From the NCBI GenBank assembly GCA_958448395.1, contig CAUDDP010000023.1, positions 1 to 28,265 on the forward strand: a DNA stretch of 28,265 nt, in the 5' to 3' direction. Source of the DNA: an uncultured Oscillospiraceae bacterium (GTDB taxonomy: Bacteria > Bacillota > Clostridia > Oscillospirales > Ruminococcaceae). The notes under the pieces are model-generated. The model saw only the letters and a list, made by a program, of their open reading frames with translations. It had not been told where the DNA came from and made no database searches. How positions within the stretch are numbered: the stretch's first letter is position 1; each line of letters opens with the position of its first letter. Shown piece by piece: positions 1 through 7,153 of this stretch. The position numbers were made by a program, and so were the translations under genes.

Positions 1-8
1 AAATCACG

Positions 9-37
9 TTGACAAATGCACCAAAATGTAGTATCCT
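9..37 (+). promoter_or_regulatory. Sigma-A-type promoter of candidate ncRNA
   Basis: TTGACA at 9-14 and TATCCT at 32-37 are separated by 17 bases, which is optimal housekeeping spacing. Transcription would start near 44. No protein-coding start with a good ribosome site follows before the terminator at 241-278, so the promoter probably drives a non-coding RNA. Confidence 0.6.
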
Positions 38-43
38 AATATT

Positions 44-278
44 ACATTCGCTGACCGTCCAATAGGCAGACGAATACATGAAACCGCCTCTCTGGAATTG
101 AATCCGGTGAGGTGGCTTATGTATATACTTTTCCATATGTTATTATAAGAGTGTTCTTATAGTAATTAAAAATGGTGAGTAGACGATTACGCTTATTGTA
201 TCGCTGCCACCACCAATCCGAGTTGAATCCGAATGAAATTCTCCAGCAATTTTACAATTGCTGGGGGATTTCTTTTTT
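44..278 (+). ncRNA. Candidate structured non-coding RNA, family unknown
   Basis: The stretch between a strong promoter (9-37) and an intrinsic terminator (241-278) has no convincing reading frame but folds well by eye. CATTCG at 45-50 can pair with CGAATG at 230-235, closing the whole transcript. GGTGGC at 111-116 can pair with GCCACC at 206-211. TATAAGA at 144-150 and TCTTATA at 155-161 form a perfect hairpin, enclosed by CCAT/ATGG at 133-136/172-175. CCGCCTC at 84-90 can alternatively pair with GAGGTGG at 109-115, competing with the 111-116/206-211 helix. A long rod of roughly 200 nt closed by its own ends is the shape of 6S RNA, but I do not recognise a family sequence. A cis-acting leader is another option, though the terminator and a second promoter (316-344) separate it from the esterase gene. 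Confidence 0.4.
241..278 (+). terminator. Intrinsic terminator of candidate ncRNA
   Basis: CCAGCAATT (243-251) pairs perfectly with AATTGCTGG (256-264) over a 4-base loop. Outer pairs extend the stem to 241/266, and a T-rich tract ends at 278. Confidence 0.85.
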
Positions 279-315
279 CTTTTCCTATTTATCATTGCTT
301 TTTTACAAAAAAAGC

Positions 316-344
316 TTGAATTTGTGCGGCGTTTTCGTTATACT
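316..344 (+). promoter_or_regulatory. Promoter of SGNH esterase gene
   Basis: TTGAAT (316-321) and TATACT (339-344) lie 17 bases apart, about 40 bases upstream of the ATG at 388. The ribosome site GAGGAGG is at 374-380. Confidence 0.65.
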
Positions 345-387
345 AAAAGAGATGTAATTTTATTTGGATTTTTGAGGAGGAATTTGT

Positions 388-2043
388 ATGCAAATGATTG
401 GAAAGGCATCGAAAATGACGGCATTGCTGCTGGCAGCCGTTGTTACCGTTAGTGCAGCAGTATCCTTGAAGGACTGGAATGCTGCCCCGGTAGTCGCAGC
501 AGAGGATACAGTAAAAATTTTAGCAGTCGGTGATTCCATTACACATGGTTATATTAACGGTGATAATGGTTACCGTAAGTATTTTTGTTATGATTTGAAG
601 CAAAACGGTATCACCAATTTTGATATGGTTGGTCCAAATAATGCTTGGTCAAATGAAGCAACCTATGATTGGAATGGTACAACGATTACCTACGATCCGC
701 AACATGCTGGATATAGCGGTTATGCGATTCGGAAAATTGGTAGTCGTCAGGGCATTCAGGAGACGATTTTTGATAATACTTACACAAACGGCGACCGTAG
801 TGGTAATATGTTGGATGCTTATGATCCGGATATTGTTATGCTGCAAATTGGTACAAACGATATTTTGGATGCACAACTGAACGGCATTGGGGATCGATTG
901 GAAGAATTGGTGGACAAGATTTTACCGTATGTTTCCGAAACTGGCAAGGTGCTGTATCTTGCTTCTATTCCGGAAATTGATGTTTCGGTTCGCTATGACT
1001 GGCTGGGTGCTTATGAATGGGCAGTAGAAGGCGGCGTTTCCTATGCAGAGGATCCGATTACCTTTACGGCAAATGTGCAGAAGGCATTGGACGACTACAA
1101 TACAACGGTGAAAAATCTGGTTGCTAAAAAACAGGCAGAAGGAGCAAATATTGTATTCTCTGATATTAACAGTGTTGTAGATAGGAAGACGGGTTTGGAA
1201 GACGGTGTTCACCCAAATGAAGATGGTTATGCTTGTATGGGACAACACTGGGCAGATTTGTTGACGGAGACGTATTTTAATGGAATGGTAAAACCGCCGG
1301 TTACAACGACTGCTACAACAGAAACAACGACAGAGACCACGACAACTATAACTACTACAACAGAAATGCCGATAGAGACCACAACAACTTCCCAGACAAC
1401 TACTACAACACAAACCACGACAACGCATACGCAAACCACACCGTCTGGCGATGGTTCTGACATCACGCTGACGGATGTTGCATTTGATACTGTGATTGAC
1501 ATCAGTGCTTATAAGGATATTGCTTCGATTGATATTGTCATCCAAGAACGTCCGGAATATGGCATGAATGGGAATGTTTCATTTGATAACTGGCAGGAGC
1601 CTACTAGCTTTACATTGGATGATTTTGATGGGACAGTACTCACAGTTACCCCGTCAAAAGATTATGAAAAAATGACAATCAGCAAATTCTATGGAGAAGC
1701 AACTTTGGAGAAGGTTGTGATCCATCTGAAGGGCAGTGCTGTTACGACAGATTCTACTATAGAAGTGACGACCACGACCACTACCACTAAAGCAACAGAA
1801 ACAACAGAACAAACCACGACAACGACGGTTACTACTGTTACAACAGGAGAAACCTTGCCGGCTGGGGATGTCAATGGAGACGGCAAAACTGATTTGACAG
1901 ATTTGGTTCTGCTGCAAAAGTATCTGGTTCGCAAGGGAACGCTCACAGAAGAACAGGCTAAGCGTGCCGACTTGCATGCAGACAATCGTCTCAATGTCGT
2001 AGACGCTATATTGCTTAGACGGTTACTTTTACAGAATGACTAA
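388..2043 (+). CDS. Secreted SGNH-hydrolase esterase (CE3-like) with accessory domain and type I dockerin
   Basis: A 551-residue secreted cellulosomal enzyme, probably an acetyl esterase acting on acetylated xylan. A signal peptide (about residues 1-38, ending near VVAA) precedes an SGNH fold with block I GDSITHG (Ser50), block III GTND (155-158) and block V DGVHPNEDGY (Asp272 and His275). These are the catalytic signatures of the family. A Thr-rich linker (about 303-350) leads to a beta-rich domain of about 95 residues that I do not recognise. A second Thr linker follows, then a C-terminal dockerin with Ca-loop repeats starting DVNGDGKTD (494) and DLHADNRLN. The start has GAGGAGG 7 bases upstream. 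CE3 is inferred from the architecture; other SGNH esterase families (CE2, CE12) are possible. The neighbouring GH8-dockerin gene supports a plant-cell-wall role. The dockerin would bind a scaffoldin cohesin encoded outside this window. Confidence 0.87.
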   Translation: MQMIGKASKMTALLLAAVVTVSAAVSLKDWNAAPVVAAEDTVKILAVGDSITHGYINGDNGYRKYFCYDLKQNGITNFDMVGPNNAWSNEATYDWNGTTITYDPQHAGYSGYAIRKIGSRQGIQETIFDNTYTNGDRSGNMLDAYDPDIVMLQIGTNDILDAQLNGIGDRLEELVDKILPYVSETGKVLYLASIPEIDVSVRYDWLGAYEWAVEGGVSYAEDPITFTANVQKALDDYNTTVKNLVAKKQAEGANIVFSDINSVVDRKTGLEDGVHPNEDGYACMGQHWADLLTETYFNGMVKPPVTTTATTETTTETTTTITTTTEMPIETTTTSQTTTTTQTTTTHTQTTPSGDGSDITLTDVAFDTVIDISAYKDIASIDIVIQERPEYGMNGNVSFDNWQEPTSFTLDDFDGTVLTVTPSKDYEKMTISKFYGEATLEKVVIHLKGSAVTTDSTIEVTTTTTTTKATETTEQTTTTTVTTVTTGETLPAGDVNGDGKTDLTDLVLLQKYLVRKGTLTEEQAKRADLHADNRLNVVDAILLRRLLLQND

Positions 2044-2100
2044 GGTTTGATATTCTGAAAAAGTCGGGATAAAAAGCAAGCAATGCAACAATAGAACAGA

Positions 2101-2138
2101 AAAGCGGTCTGAAATACACATCAGACCGTTTTTATTTT
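2101..2138 (+). terminator. Intrinsic terminator after esterase gene
   Basis: CGGTCTGA (2106-2113) pairs with TCAGACCG (2122-2129), flanked by A-rich and T-rich tracts. It lies 60 bases after the stop codon. Confidence 0.85.
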
Positions 2139-2145
2139 TTATAAC

Positions 2146-2450
2146 GTGAGTTCGATGAGAGAGTTTTATCTGCCGAATGGCAACTGCGGTCAAGCTGGTT
2201 CCAGCTTGGCAGAGGGGTGCAGGGGACAAGCTGTCCCCTGCAAAGTAAACGAGATGGATAAAGTAGCAGAACGAGGAATCAGCTGCTGCTGTTCGCCCTC
2301 TGAAAAAACAAAACGATATAGAATACAGAAATTTAGAGAAACGAGGTAGCAAGTATGTACAACGTACAACGGACACAGGTAGGGAGCGAAGCGATTCTGC
2401 CGGCACAGTTTGTGATTGGCAGCGGTAGAATGCATTCTTGTCGAACTCAC
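2146..2450. repeat. MITE-like interspersed repeat, copy A
   Basis: This 305-bp non-coding element has perfect 10-bp terminal inverted repeats, GTGAGTTCGA at 2146-2155 and TCGAACTCAC at 2441-2450. A 9-bp direct repeat TTTTTATAA flanks it at 2136-2144 and 2452-2460, one base outside each end, and could be a target duplication. Inside are two hairpins: CAAGCTGG/CCAGCTTG around 2191-2208, and GCAGGGGACA/TGTCCCCTGC with a 3-base loop. There is also a tandem GTACAAC GTACAAC. Large parts recur at about 4151-4483, 10832-10983 and 16984-17260. It occupies almost the whole gap between two convergent genes and abuts the end of the GH8 gene. It encodes no plausible protein, so mobilisation, if any, would need an outside transposase. 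Confidence 0.7.
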
Positions 2451-2463
2451 ATTTTTATAAAAA

Positions 2464-3909
2464 TTATTTTTCCAGCAGTAAATGGCGTTTTAATAAAATA
2501 GAATCCGTCACATTGACTGCTTTGTCAAGATTATAGTCCGCTCGTTTCCACTGCTCCAGTGTCAGCGTATCTCGACGCAGCAAATACCGATGCAGCATGA
2601 CCAAATCCATCAAATCAGTCTTACCGTCTTCATTGATATCGCCTTTCGTTTCCTCAATGGCGGTTTCTGGCACCAGCCAGTGATCTGTTACAGAAATCAT
2701 GCAGAGCAGCCGAATGGTATCTCCATAGTAAACATCTTCCCCATAGTTGCTGATATAGTCCCAAAGGGTTTCTTCCCATTCGGAAGATTCCCTGTCGCAG
2801 GCTGCTGCAACCAGAAACGGTGCGACAAAGCAGAGATCATTGTAATCTTCTGTTGCGATGCCATCCAGCGTATAGCCAGCCATAATTTGATTGGGGTCGC
2901 CATTTGTTGTTTTTTGTATCCATTGATTCAGTTTGTTCAGAACGGCTTCCACCGTTGTATTTTTGGCATGATACAGAGACTCCACGCCGAGTCGCCAAGG
3001 GGTACGACAGCTGTTATAGGCGTATTGACCGTCTGTTACATCTTCTAAGAAATTGGCTGGTGCTGGAACAAATTCGCCGTTTGCATCTTTGATGATAAAA
3101 TCCGGCAGCAAACCAGTCTGCTGGCCTTCCGTGATGGATGCAATCACTGCACAAGTGCCATCATAGAGCTGATTCCAGCGGGTATCGCCGGTTACGGCGG
3201 CAAAGATTGGGAAGTACTGCAAGATAAAATCGGAAGAACGAGTGGCATGATAGTAGGTTTCCCCTGGTTCTGACCAGTGCACCCAGTCACCGAGTTGTAA
3301 CAGCCAGTCCGTTTGGTTGACCTCGTACTCCATAATGTCATGGATGACAGACAATGCGGTTTCCCGATAATTGATATCACCGTCACTGCCCCATTTTTGA
3401 TCCGCTAATAGGAGCGAATAGGCAATATCCAAATCACCGTCTGTGGCGGAATCTGCTTCTCCCCCCTGCATGGCACCATCTACTGCCCCATCAATGAGTG
3501 CAGTGCCGTTGTCGCATTGCTGCCAGGACATCAGGTTTGGTCCGATGTCGCTCAGGTGTGCCCGATAGTAGCGGTACATGCCGTCAAACGTTTCTTTTGC
3601 TTCCGTATCATAGTCTGCCATACAGACAGTAATCAACATACCATAGCCGTGTGCTTCTGAAACAGTTACTGGAACAGAGACTTCATCCCCAGCATAACGT
3701 TCCTCATTGTAGGAGACATAATATTGTGGCTCACCAGTTTGCACATAGGTGTCTTCCATCACATAGGTATCTTTCCATTGCAGATAGGTTTCCTGTAAGG
3801 TTTGTTCACGAATGGGTTCTGCTGCATATGTAGTGAAAAACAAGCTGCTGTTCTGTATGGTAAGCAGAGCAGCCGTCAGGATAACCGTGATTTTTTGGCA
3901 TTGTTTCAT
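2464..3909 (-). CDS. Secreted GH8 glycoside hydrolase with type I dockerin
   Basis: A 481-residue cellulosomal hydrolase of family GH8, whose members are endoglucanases, xylanases and related exo-oligoxylanases; the substrate cannot be settled here. A signal peptide (about residues 1-30, ending TTYAA) precedes the catalytic domain (about 35-415). It contains SEAHGYGM, with Glu85 as likely proton donor, and ATDGDLDIAYSLLLAD (155-170), the typical GH8 acidic signature. A dockerin closes the protein, with Ca loops starting DINEDGKTD and DYNLDKAVN. The longest frame starts at 3972, but the ATG at 3909 is preferred. It opens a clean signal peptide, has GAGGAG just upstream, and lies downstream of the promoter at 3944-3972. 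The gene converges on the esterase gene across repeat copy A. Its dockerin is very close to the esterase's, so both probably bind the same cohesin type. Confidence 0.9.
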   Translation of the reverse strand: MKQCQKITVILTAALLTIQNSSLFFTTYAAEPIREQTLQETYLQWKDTYVMEDTYVQTGEPQYYVSYNEERYAGDEVSVPVTVSEAHGYGMLITVCMADYDTEAKETFDGMYRYYRAHLSDIGPNLMSWQQCDNGTALIDGAVDGAMQGGEADSATDGDLDIAYSLLLADQKWGSDGDINYRETALSVIHDIMEYEVNQTDWLLQLGDWVHWSEPGETYYHATRSSDFILQYFPIFAAVTGDTRWNQLYDGTCAVIASITEGQQTGLLPDFIIKDANGEFVPAPANFLEDVTDGQYAYNSCRTPWRLGVESLYHAKNTTVEAVLNKLNQWIQKTTNGDPNQIMAGYTLDGIATEDYNDLCFVAPFLVAAACDRESSEWEETLWDYISNYGEDVYYGDTIRLLCMISVTDHWLVPETAIEETKGDINEDGKTDLMDLVMLHRYLLRRDTLTLEQWKRADYNLDKAVNVTDSILLKRHLLLEK

Positions 3910-3943
3910 AGAAAACGCTCCTCGTTTGTTTGATTTTTTCTTT

Positions 3944-3972
3944 ATTTTATCATATTTGTAGGAGGCAGTCAA
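3944..3972 (-). promoter_or_regulatory. Promoter of GH8 gene
   Basis: Read on the minus strand, TTGACT (3972-3967) and TAAAAT (3949-3944) are separated by 17 bases, with the -10 box about 35 bases before the ATG at 3909. An imperfect inverted repeat at about 3971-4014 lies immediately upstream of the -35 box. Confidence 0.75.
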
Positions 3973-4016
3973 GGCATTTTTTCCGCTTTTTATTAAAGTG
4001 GAGAAAATGCCTTATG

Positions 4017-4483
4017 TTGGGGAACTGCGTTCAGACGGCGACTGCGGTCAAGCTGGCTTCAGGCGGCGAGTCGCCGCCGACAGTCCATCTACCGTTATAA
4101 AATGGAAAAGATGGGGCATTGGATGCCCTCAAGGGCGGGAGACGATTGCACGCCGTAGGCATTGCGGTCAAGCTGGCTCCAGCTTGGCGGAGGGGTTATT
4201 CCCCACAGTGTGGGGAAATGTCCCGAAGGGACAAAAGGGAAGGGCAGGGGACAAGCTGTCCCCTGCAAAGTAAACGAGATGGATAAAGTAGCAGAACGAG
4301 GAATCAGCTGCCGCTGTCCGCCCTCTGAAAAAACAGAACTATACAAAATACAGAAATTTAGAGAAACAAGGTAACAAGTATGTACAACGTACAACGGCGG
4401 ACAGCGGACACAGGCAAAGAGCGAAGCGAATTTGCCGACGGAGGTGAGACCGGTATGCGTGAGAGAAAATACAAAAATGGATT
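4017..4483. repeat. Composite interspersed repeat, copy B
   Basis: This is a mosaic of the same modules as copy A. The motif GCGGTCAAGCTGG occurs twice (near 4042 and 4164). The second is followed by CT and CCAGCTTG, forming a hairpin. Further hairpins include GGCGGC/GCCGCC near 4060-4080, GCCCT/AGGGC near 4125-4136, TTCCCCACA/TGTGGGGAA near 4200, TGTCCC/GGGACA near 4220 and GCAGGGGACA/TGTCCCCTGC near 4245. From about 4245 to 4430 it runs nearly base for base with copy A. Its last part, ending in GAGAAAATACAAAAATGG near 4480, matches copy C instead. The rest of the gap, to the aconitase promoter at 4656, is AT-rich and shows nothing recognisable. Reading frames here are not protein-like. Confidence 0.65.
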
Positions 4484-4655
4484 TTCTCAGCATTCAGGAA
4501 AATGTACCTGTAAGCATGGAGAAATGGAAAAATTGGAGAAAAAGGAATTGTTTTTCTACTTACTTTTTCAGATTGCATCTCCTATTTTCCGATTCTGCAA
4601 AAATCACAGAAAAAATGAAAAAATGCTTTTGCAAACAAGAATCTTTTTGAATTTC

Positions 4656-4685
4656 TTGACAAGATACCGCTGAATCTGGTACAAT
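4656..4685 (+). promoter_or_regulatory. Promoter of aconitase operon
   Basis: TTGACA (4656-4661) and TACAAT (4680-4685) are separated by 18 bases. Transcription would start near 4692, giving a leader of about 90 nt before the chosen start at 4783. A weak terminator-like hairpin (AAAGGAA/TTCCTTT plus a T run, 4696-4719) lies at the very beginning of that leader. Confidence 0.75.
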
Positions 4686-4782
4686 AAACGTATAGAAAGG
4701 AAAATAGGTTCCTTTTTTTCGGCTGGCACATTTGGCAGAACAGTCGGAATCCACAGTAAGAATCGGAAAGGACTTGATGAAT

Positions 4783-6723
4783 ATGGGATTGACATTAACC
4801 GAAAAGATCCTGAAAGCCCACTTGGTAGAGGGTGAATTGAAAAAGGGTACCGAAATCGGCATTCGGATTGACCAGACCTTGACGCAGGATGCGACTGGTA
4901 CCATGGCATATCTGGAATTTGAGGCAATGGGTGTGCCGAGAGTACGGACAGAACGTAGTGTTGCCTATATCGACCACAATACCCTGCAAAGCGGTTTTGA
5001 AAATGCAGACGACCATCGTTTTATCGGTAGTGTTGCCAAAAAGCATGGTATCTATTTCTCCCGTCCGGGCAACGGTATTTGCCATCAGGTACATCTGGAA
5101 CGCTTTGGCGTACCGGGCAAGACCCTGATTGGTTCGGACAGCCATACCCCCACTGGCGGCGGTATTGGTATGATTGCAATGGGTGCAGGCGGTTTGGATG
5201 TTGCTGTTGCAATGGGCGGCGGTACATACTATATTACCTGTCCCAAAATTGTAAAAGTAGAGCTGACCGGCAAGCTGTCTCCGTGGGTGGCTGCAAAGGA
5301 TGTCATCCTTGAAGTCCTCAAGCGGCTCTCTGTAAAGGGCGGCGTTGGAAAAGTCATTGAATACTGCGGCGAAGGCGTGAAGAGCCTTTCTGTACCAGAA
5401 CGTGCCACCATCACCAATATGGGTGCAGAACTGGGTGCAACCACCTCTATTTTCCCGTCTGACGAAGTGACCAAGCAGTTTCTCGAAGCACAGGGCAGAG
5501 GCGAAGTCTGGACAGAACAGAAGGCAGATCCAGATGCCGTTTATGATGAAGTCGTAGAGATTAACCTGAGTGAACTCGTTCCATTGGCAGCCTGTCCGCA
5601 TTCTCCGGACAATGTCAAAAGTGTGGCTGAAATCGGCAAGCTGAAAATTGATCAGGTCTGCATTGGTTCCTGCACCAATTCCTCGCTGTTGGATATGATG
5701 AAGGTGGCTTACATTCTGAAGGGGAAGACGGTCAACCCAGATGTTTCTCTTTCCATTGCACCGGGTTCCAAGCAGGTGCTGACCATGATGGCAGATTTGG
5801 GCTTGCTGAAGATTATGATTGATGCCGGGGCAAGAATTTTGGAAAGTGCGTGTGGTCCGTGCATTGGTATGGGACAGTCCCCGAACTCCGGCGGTATTTC
5901 CCTGCGTACCTTTAACAGAAACTTCCTCGGTCGTTCTGGAACAAAGGACGGTCAGATTTATCTGGTTTCTCCAGAGTTGGCAGCATATTCTGCATTGACG
6001 GGTTATCTGAGCGATCCGAGAGAACTGGGCGAAATGCCGACCTTTACCCTGCCGGAGAAGTTTACGGTCAACGACAATATGATTGTAAAGCCAGTAGACG
6101 AAGCAGACATGGACAGTGTAGAGATTCTGCGTGGTCCGAACATCAAGCCATTTCCGGAAACCGCACCGCTGGAAGCAACCATTACCGCTGGCTGCTCTTT
6201 GAAGGTCGGCGACAATATCACCACCGACCACATTATGCCGGCTGGTGCAAAGATTCTGCCGCTGCGTTCCAATATTCCAGCGATTTCTCAGCACTGCTTT
6301 ACGGTTTGTGATGAAGCATTCCCAACCAGAGCAAAGGAAATGGGCAAGAGCATCATCGTCGGCGGTTCCAACTACGGACAGGGTTCTTCGAGAGAACATG
6401 CTGCACTTGCACCGCTGTATCTGGGCGTTAAGGCAGTTCTGGTGAAGAGTTTTGCAAGAATCCATCGGGCAAACCTGATTAACGCTGGCATTCTGCCGCT
6501 GACTTTTGTGGAGGAAGCAGATTATGAGAAGATTTCTCAGGGCGATGAACTGGAGCTGGCAGATGTTCGTGCAAAGGTGGAAGCAGGGGAAACGACGCTG
6601 ACACTGGTCAACAAGACAACCGGTACAGAAATTCCAGTACTCTGTGAACTGACCGGCAGAACCAAGGATATTATTTTGGCAGGCGGTTTGCTGGATTATA
6701 CCAGAAATGCATTGAGTAAGTAA
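4783..6723 (+). CDS. acn: Aconitate hydratase, single-chain type
   Basis: A 646-residue aconitase that isomerises citrate to isocitrate with a [4Fe-4S] cluster in the cytoplasm. Cluster ligands are visible as GSCTN (Cys297) and ACGPCIGMG (Cys357 and Cys360). The N-terminal part carries IGSDSHTPTGGGIGM. The C-terminal swivel domain (about 480-640) has TTDHIMPAG and GGSNYGQGSSREH. The length fits the short aconitase/homoaconitase-like type of anaerobes, not the roughly 900-residue AcnA. The open frame reaches back to 4732, but the ATG at 4783 is chosen: GGAAAGGA (4765-4772) is then 10 bases away, and MGLTLTEKIL matches the usual N-terminus. ATG 4777 is an alternative. It opens a tight co-directional run ending in icd and rex. 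No citrate synthase is in the window. Oxygen sensitivity of the cluster would fit a strict anaerobe. Confidence 0.93.
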   Translation: MGLTLTEKILKAHLVEGELKKGTEIGIRIDQTLTQDATGTMAYLEFEAMGVPRVRTERSVAYIDHNTLQSGFENADDHRFIGSVAKKHGIYFSRPGNGICHQVHLERFGVPGKTLIGSDSHTPTGGGIGMIAMGAGGLDVAVAMGGGTYYITCPKIVKVELTGKLSPWVAAKDVILEVLKRLSVKGGVGKVIEYCGEGVKSLSVPERATITNMGAELGATTSIFPSDEVTKQFLEAQGRGEVWTEQKADPDAVYDEVVEINLSELVPLAACPHSPDNVKSVAEIGKLKIDQVCIGSCTNSSLLDMMKVAYILKGKTVNPDVSLSIAPGSKQVLTMMADLGLLKIMIDAGARILESACGPCIGMGQSPNSGGISLRTFNRNFLGRSGTKDGQIYLVSPELAAYSALTGYLSDPRELGEMPTFTLPEKFTVNDNMIVKPVDEADMDSVEILRGPNIKPFPETAPLEATITAGCSLKVGDNITTDHIMPAGAKILPLRSNIPAISQHCFTVCDEAFPTRAKEMGKSIIVGGSNYGQGSSREHAALAPLYLGVKAVLVKSFARIHRANLINAGILPLTFVEEADYEKISQGDELELADVRAKVEAGETTLTLVNKTTGTEIPVLCELTGRTKDIILAGGLLDYTRNALSK

Positions 6724-6745
6724 GAAAGCAGAAGAAGAGACAGAA

Positions 6746-6970
6746 ATGGAATATTGGGTACAGGTTGGAAGTGGGATCCAATCGGCTCGCCGGGTGCATA
6801 TTCGTTCATGGACAGATTTTTTACTTGTGATGGGAATGGCCGTGCTCTATGTCGGAATGCAGTATGCAGCGAAAAGGTTGTTCCCGAATGTACCACAAGG
6901 TGCAATACAGATTGGGATTATCGTGATTCTATTTATCATGGCATGGATTTACATGTTTATATGCTGTTGA
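6746..6970 (+). CDS. Small two-helix membrane protein, unknown function
   Basis: A 74-residue protein with two predicted membrane segments (about 24-42 and 54-73) joined by a short loop containing KRLFPNVPQG. It starts 23 bases after the aconitase stop and ends 22 bases before the next tiny gene, so it is probably cotranscribed. The ribosome site is weak (purine-rich GAAGAAGAGA). Support comes from the hydrophobic pattern and fit in the operon, not from a recognised family. An overlapping frame at 6754-7008 has no membrane pattern and is less likely. Confidence 0.6.
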   Translation: MEYWVQVGSGIQSARRVHIRSWTDFLLVMGMAVLYVGMQYAAKRLFPNVPQGAIQIGIIVILFIMAWIYMFICC

Positions 6971-6991
6971 CACTTTACGAATGGAGACAAT

Positions 6992-7144
6992 ATGAAAAAG
7001 CCAAATAAGCAGAAGAAGCGAAAGCAGACCGTTTTGCATCAAAAACGAACAAAGTCGAAAAAGCAGGAGCATTTTACTTTATGGGATGGGATCTATTTGT
7101 TTTTGGAAACGGTTGTGGAAACTGTAATAGCTTGGCTGACCTGA
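6992..7144 (+). CDS. 50-residue basic small protein, unknown function
   Basis: A short frame with GGAG at 6983-6986, 5 bases before its ATG, and a stop codon that overlaps the ribosome site of the following TraX-like gene. The N-terminal half is strongly basic (MKKPNKQKKRKQ, then KRTKSKKQ). The C-terminal half is hydrophobic and acidic (LWDGIYLFLETVVETVIAWLT) and could form an amphipathic or membrane-dipping helix. The spacing on both sides fits a real operon member. No family is recognised. A nucleic-acid- or lipid-binding role would be guesswork. Confidence 0.6.
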   Translation: MKKPNKQKKRKQTVLHQKRTKSKKQEHFTLWDGIYLFLETVVETVIAWLT

Positions 7145-7153
7145 GGTGATGAC

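Noticed and set aside
172..452. Short plus-strand frames of about 60 residues near the left edge
   Set aside because: They run through the terminator at 241-278 and the esterase promoter and have no ribosome site.
1300..1440. CRISPR-like or tandem DNA repeat in the ACA/ACG-rich stretch
   Set aside because: The repetition is codon-level Thr-rich linker in a secreted protein; there are no equal-length spacers. The same holds for 1770-1850, 19200-19560 and 26960-27100.
922..1545. Val-, Cys- and Ser-rich minus-strand frames opposite the esterase linker (also 1227-1502)
   Set aside because: They arise because ACN threonine codons read as GTN/TGT on the other strand; the plus-strand frame has all SGNH motifs.
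2029..2450. Minus-strand and plus-strand frames of 67-125 codons inside repeat copy A
   Set aside because: They are not maintained between copies A, B and C and are best explained by the repeat.
3998..4578. Several overlapping frames within repeat copy B
   Set aside because: Same reason as copy A: they are hairpin-rich, differ between copies, and show no domain.
4795..6465. 556-codon open frame on the minus strand opposite aconitase
   Set aside because: It is the exact shadow of a well-recognised aconitase, has no ribosome site, and its composition (rich in Cys, His, Asn and Gln) is not protein-like.
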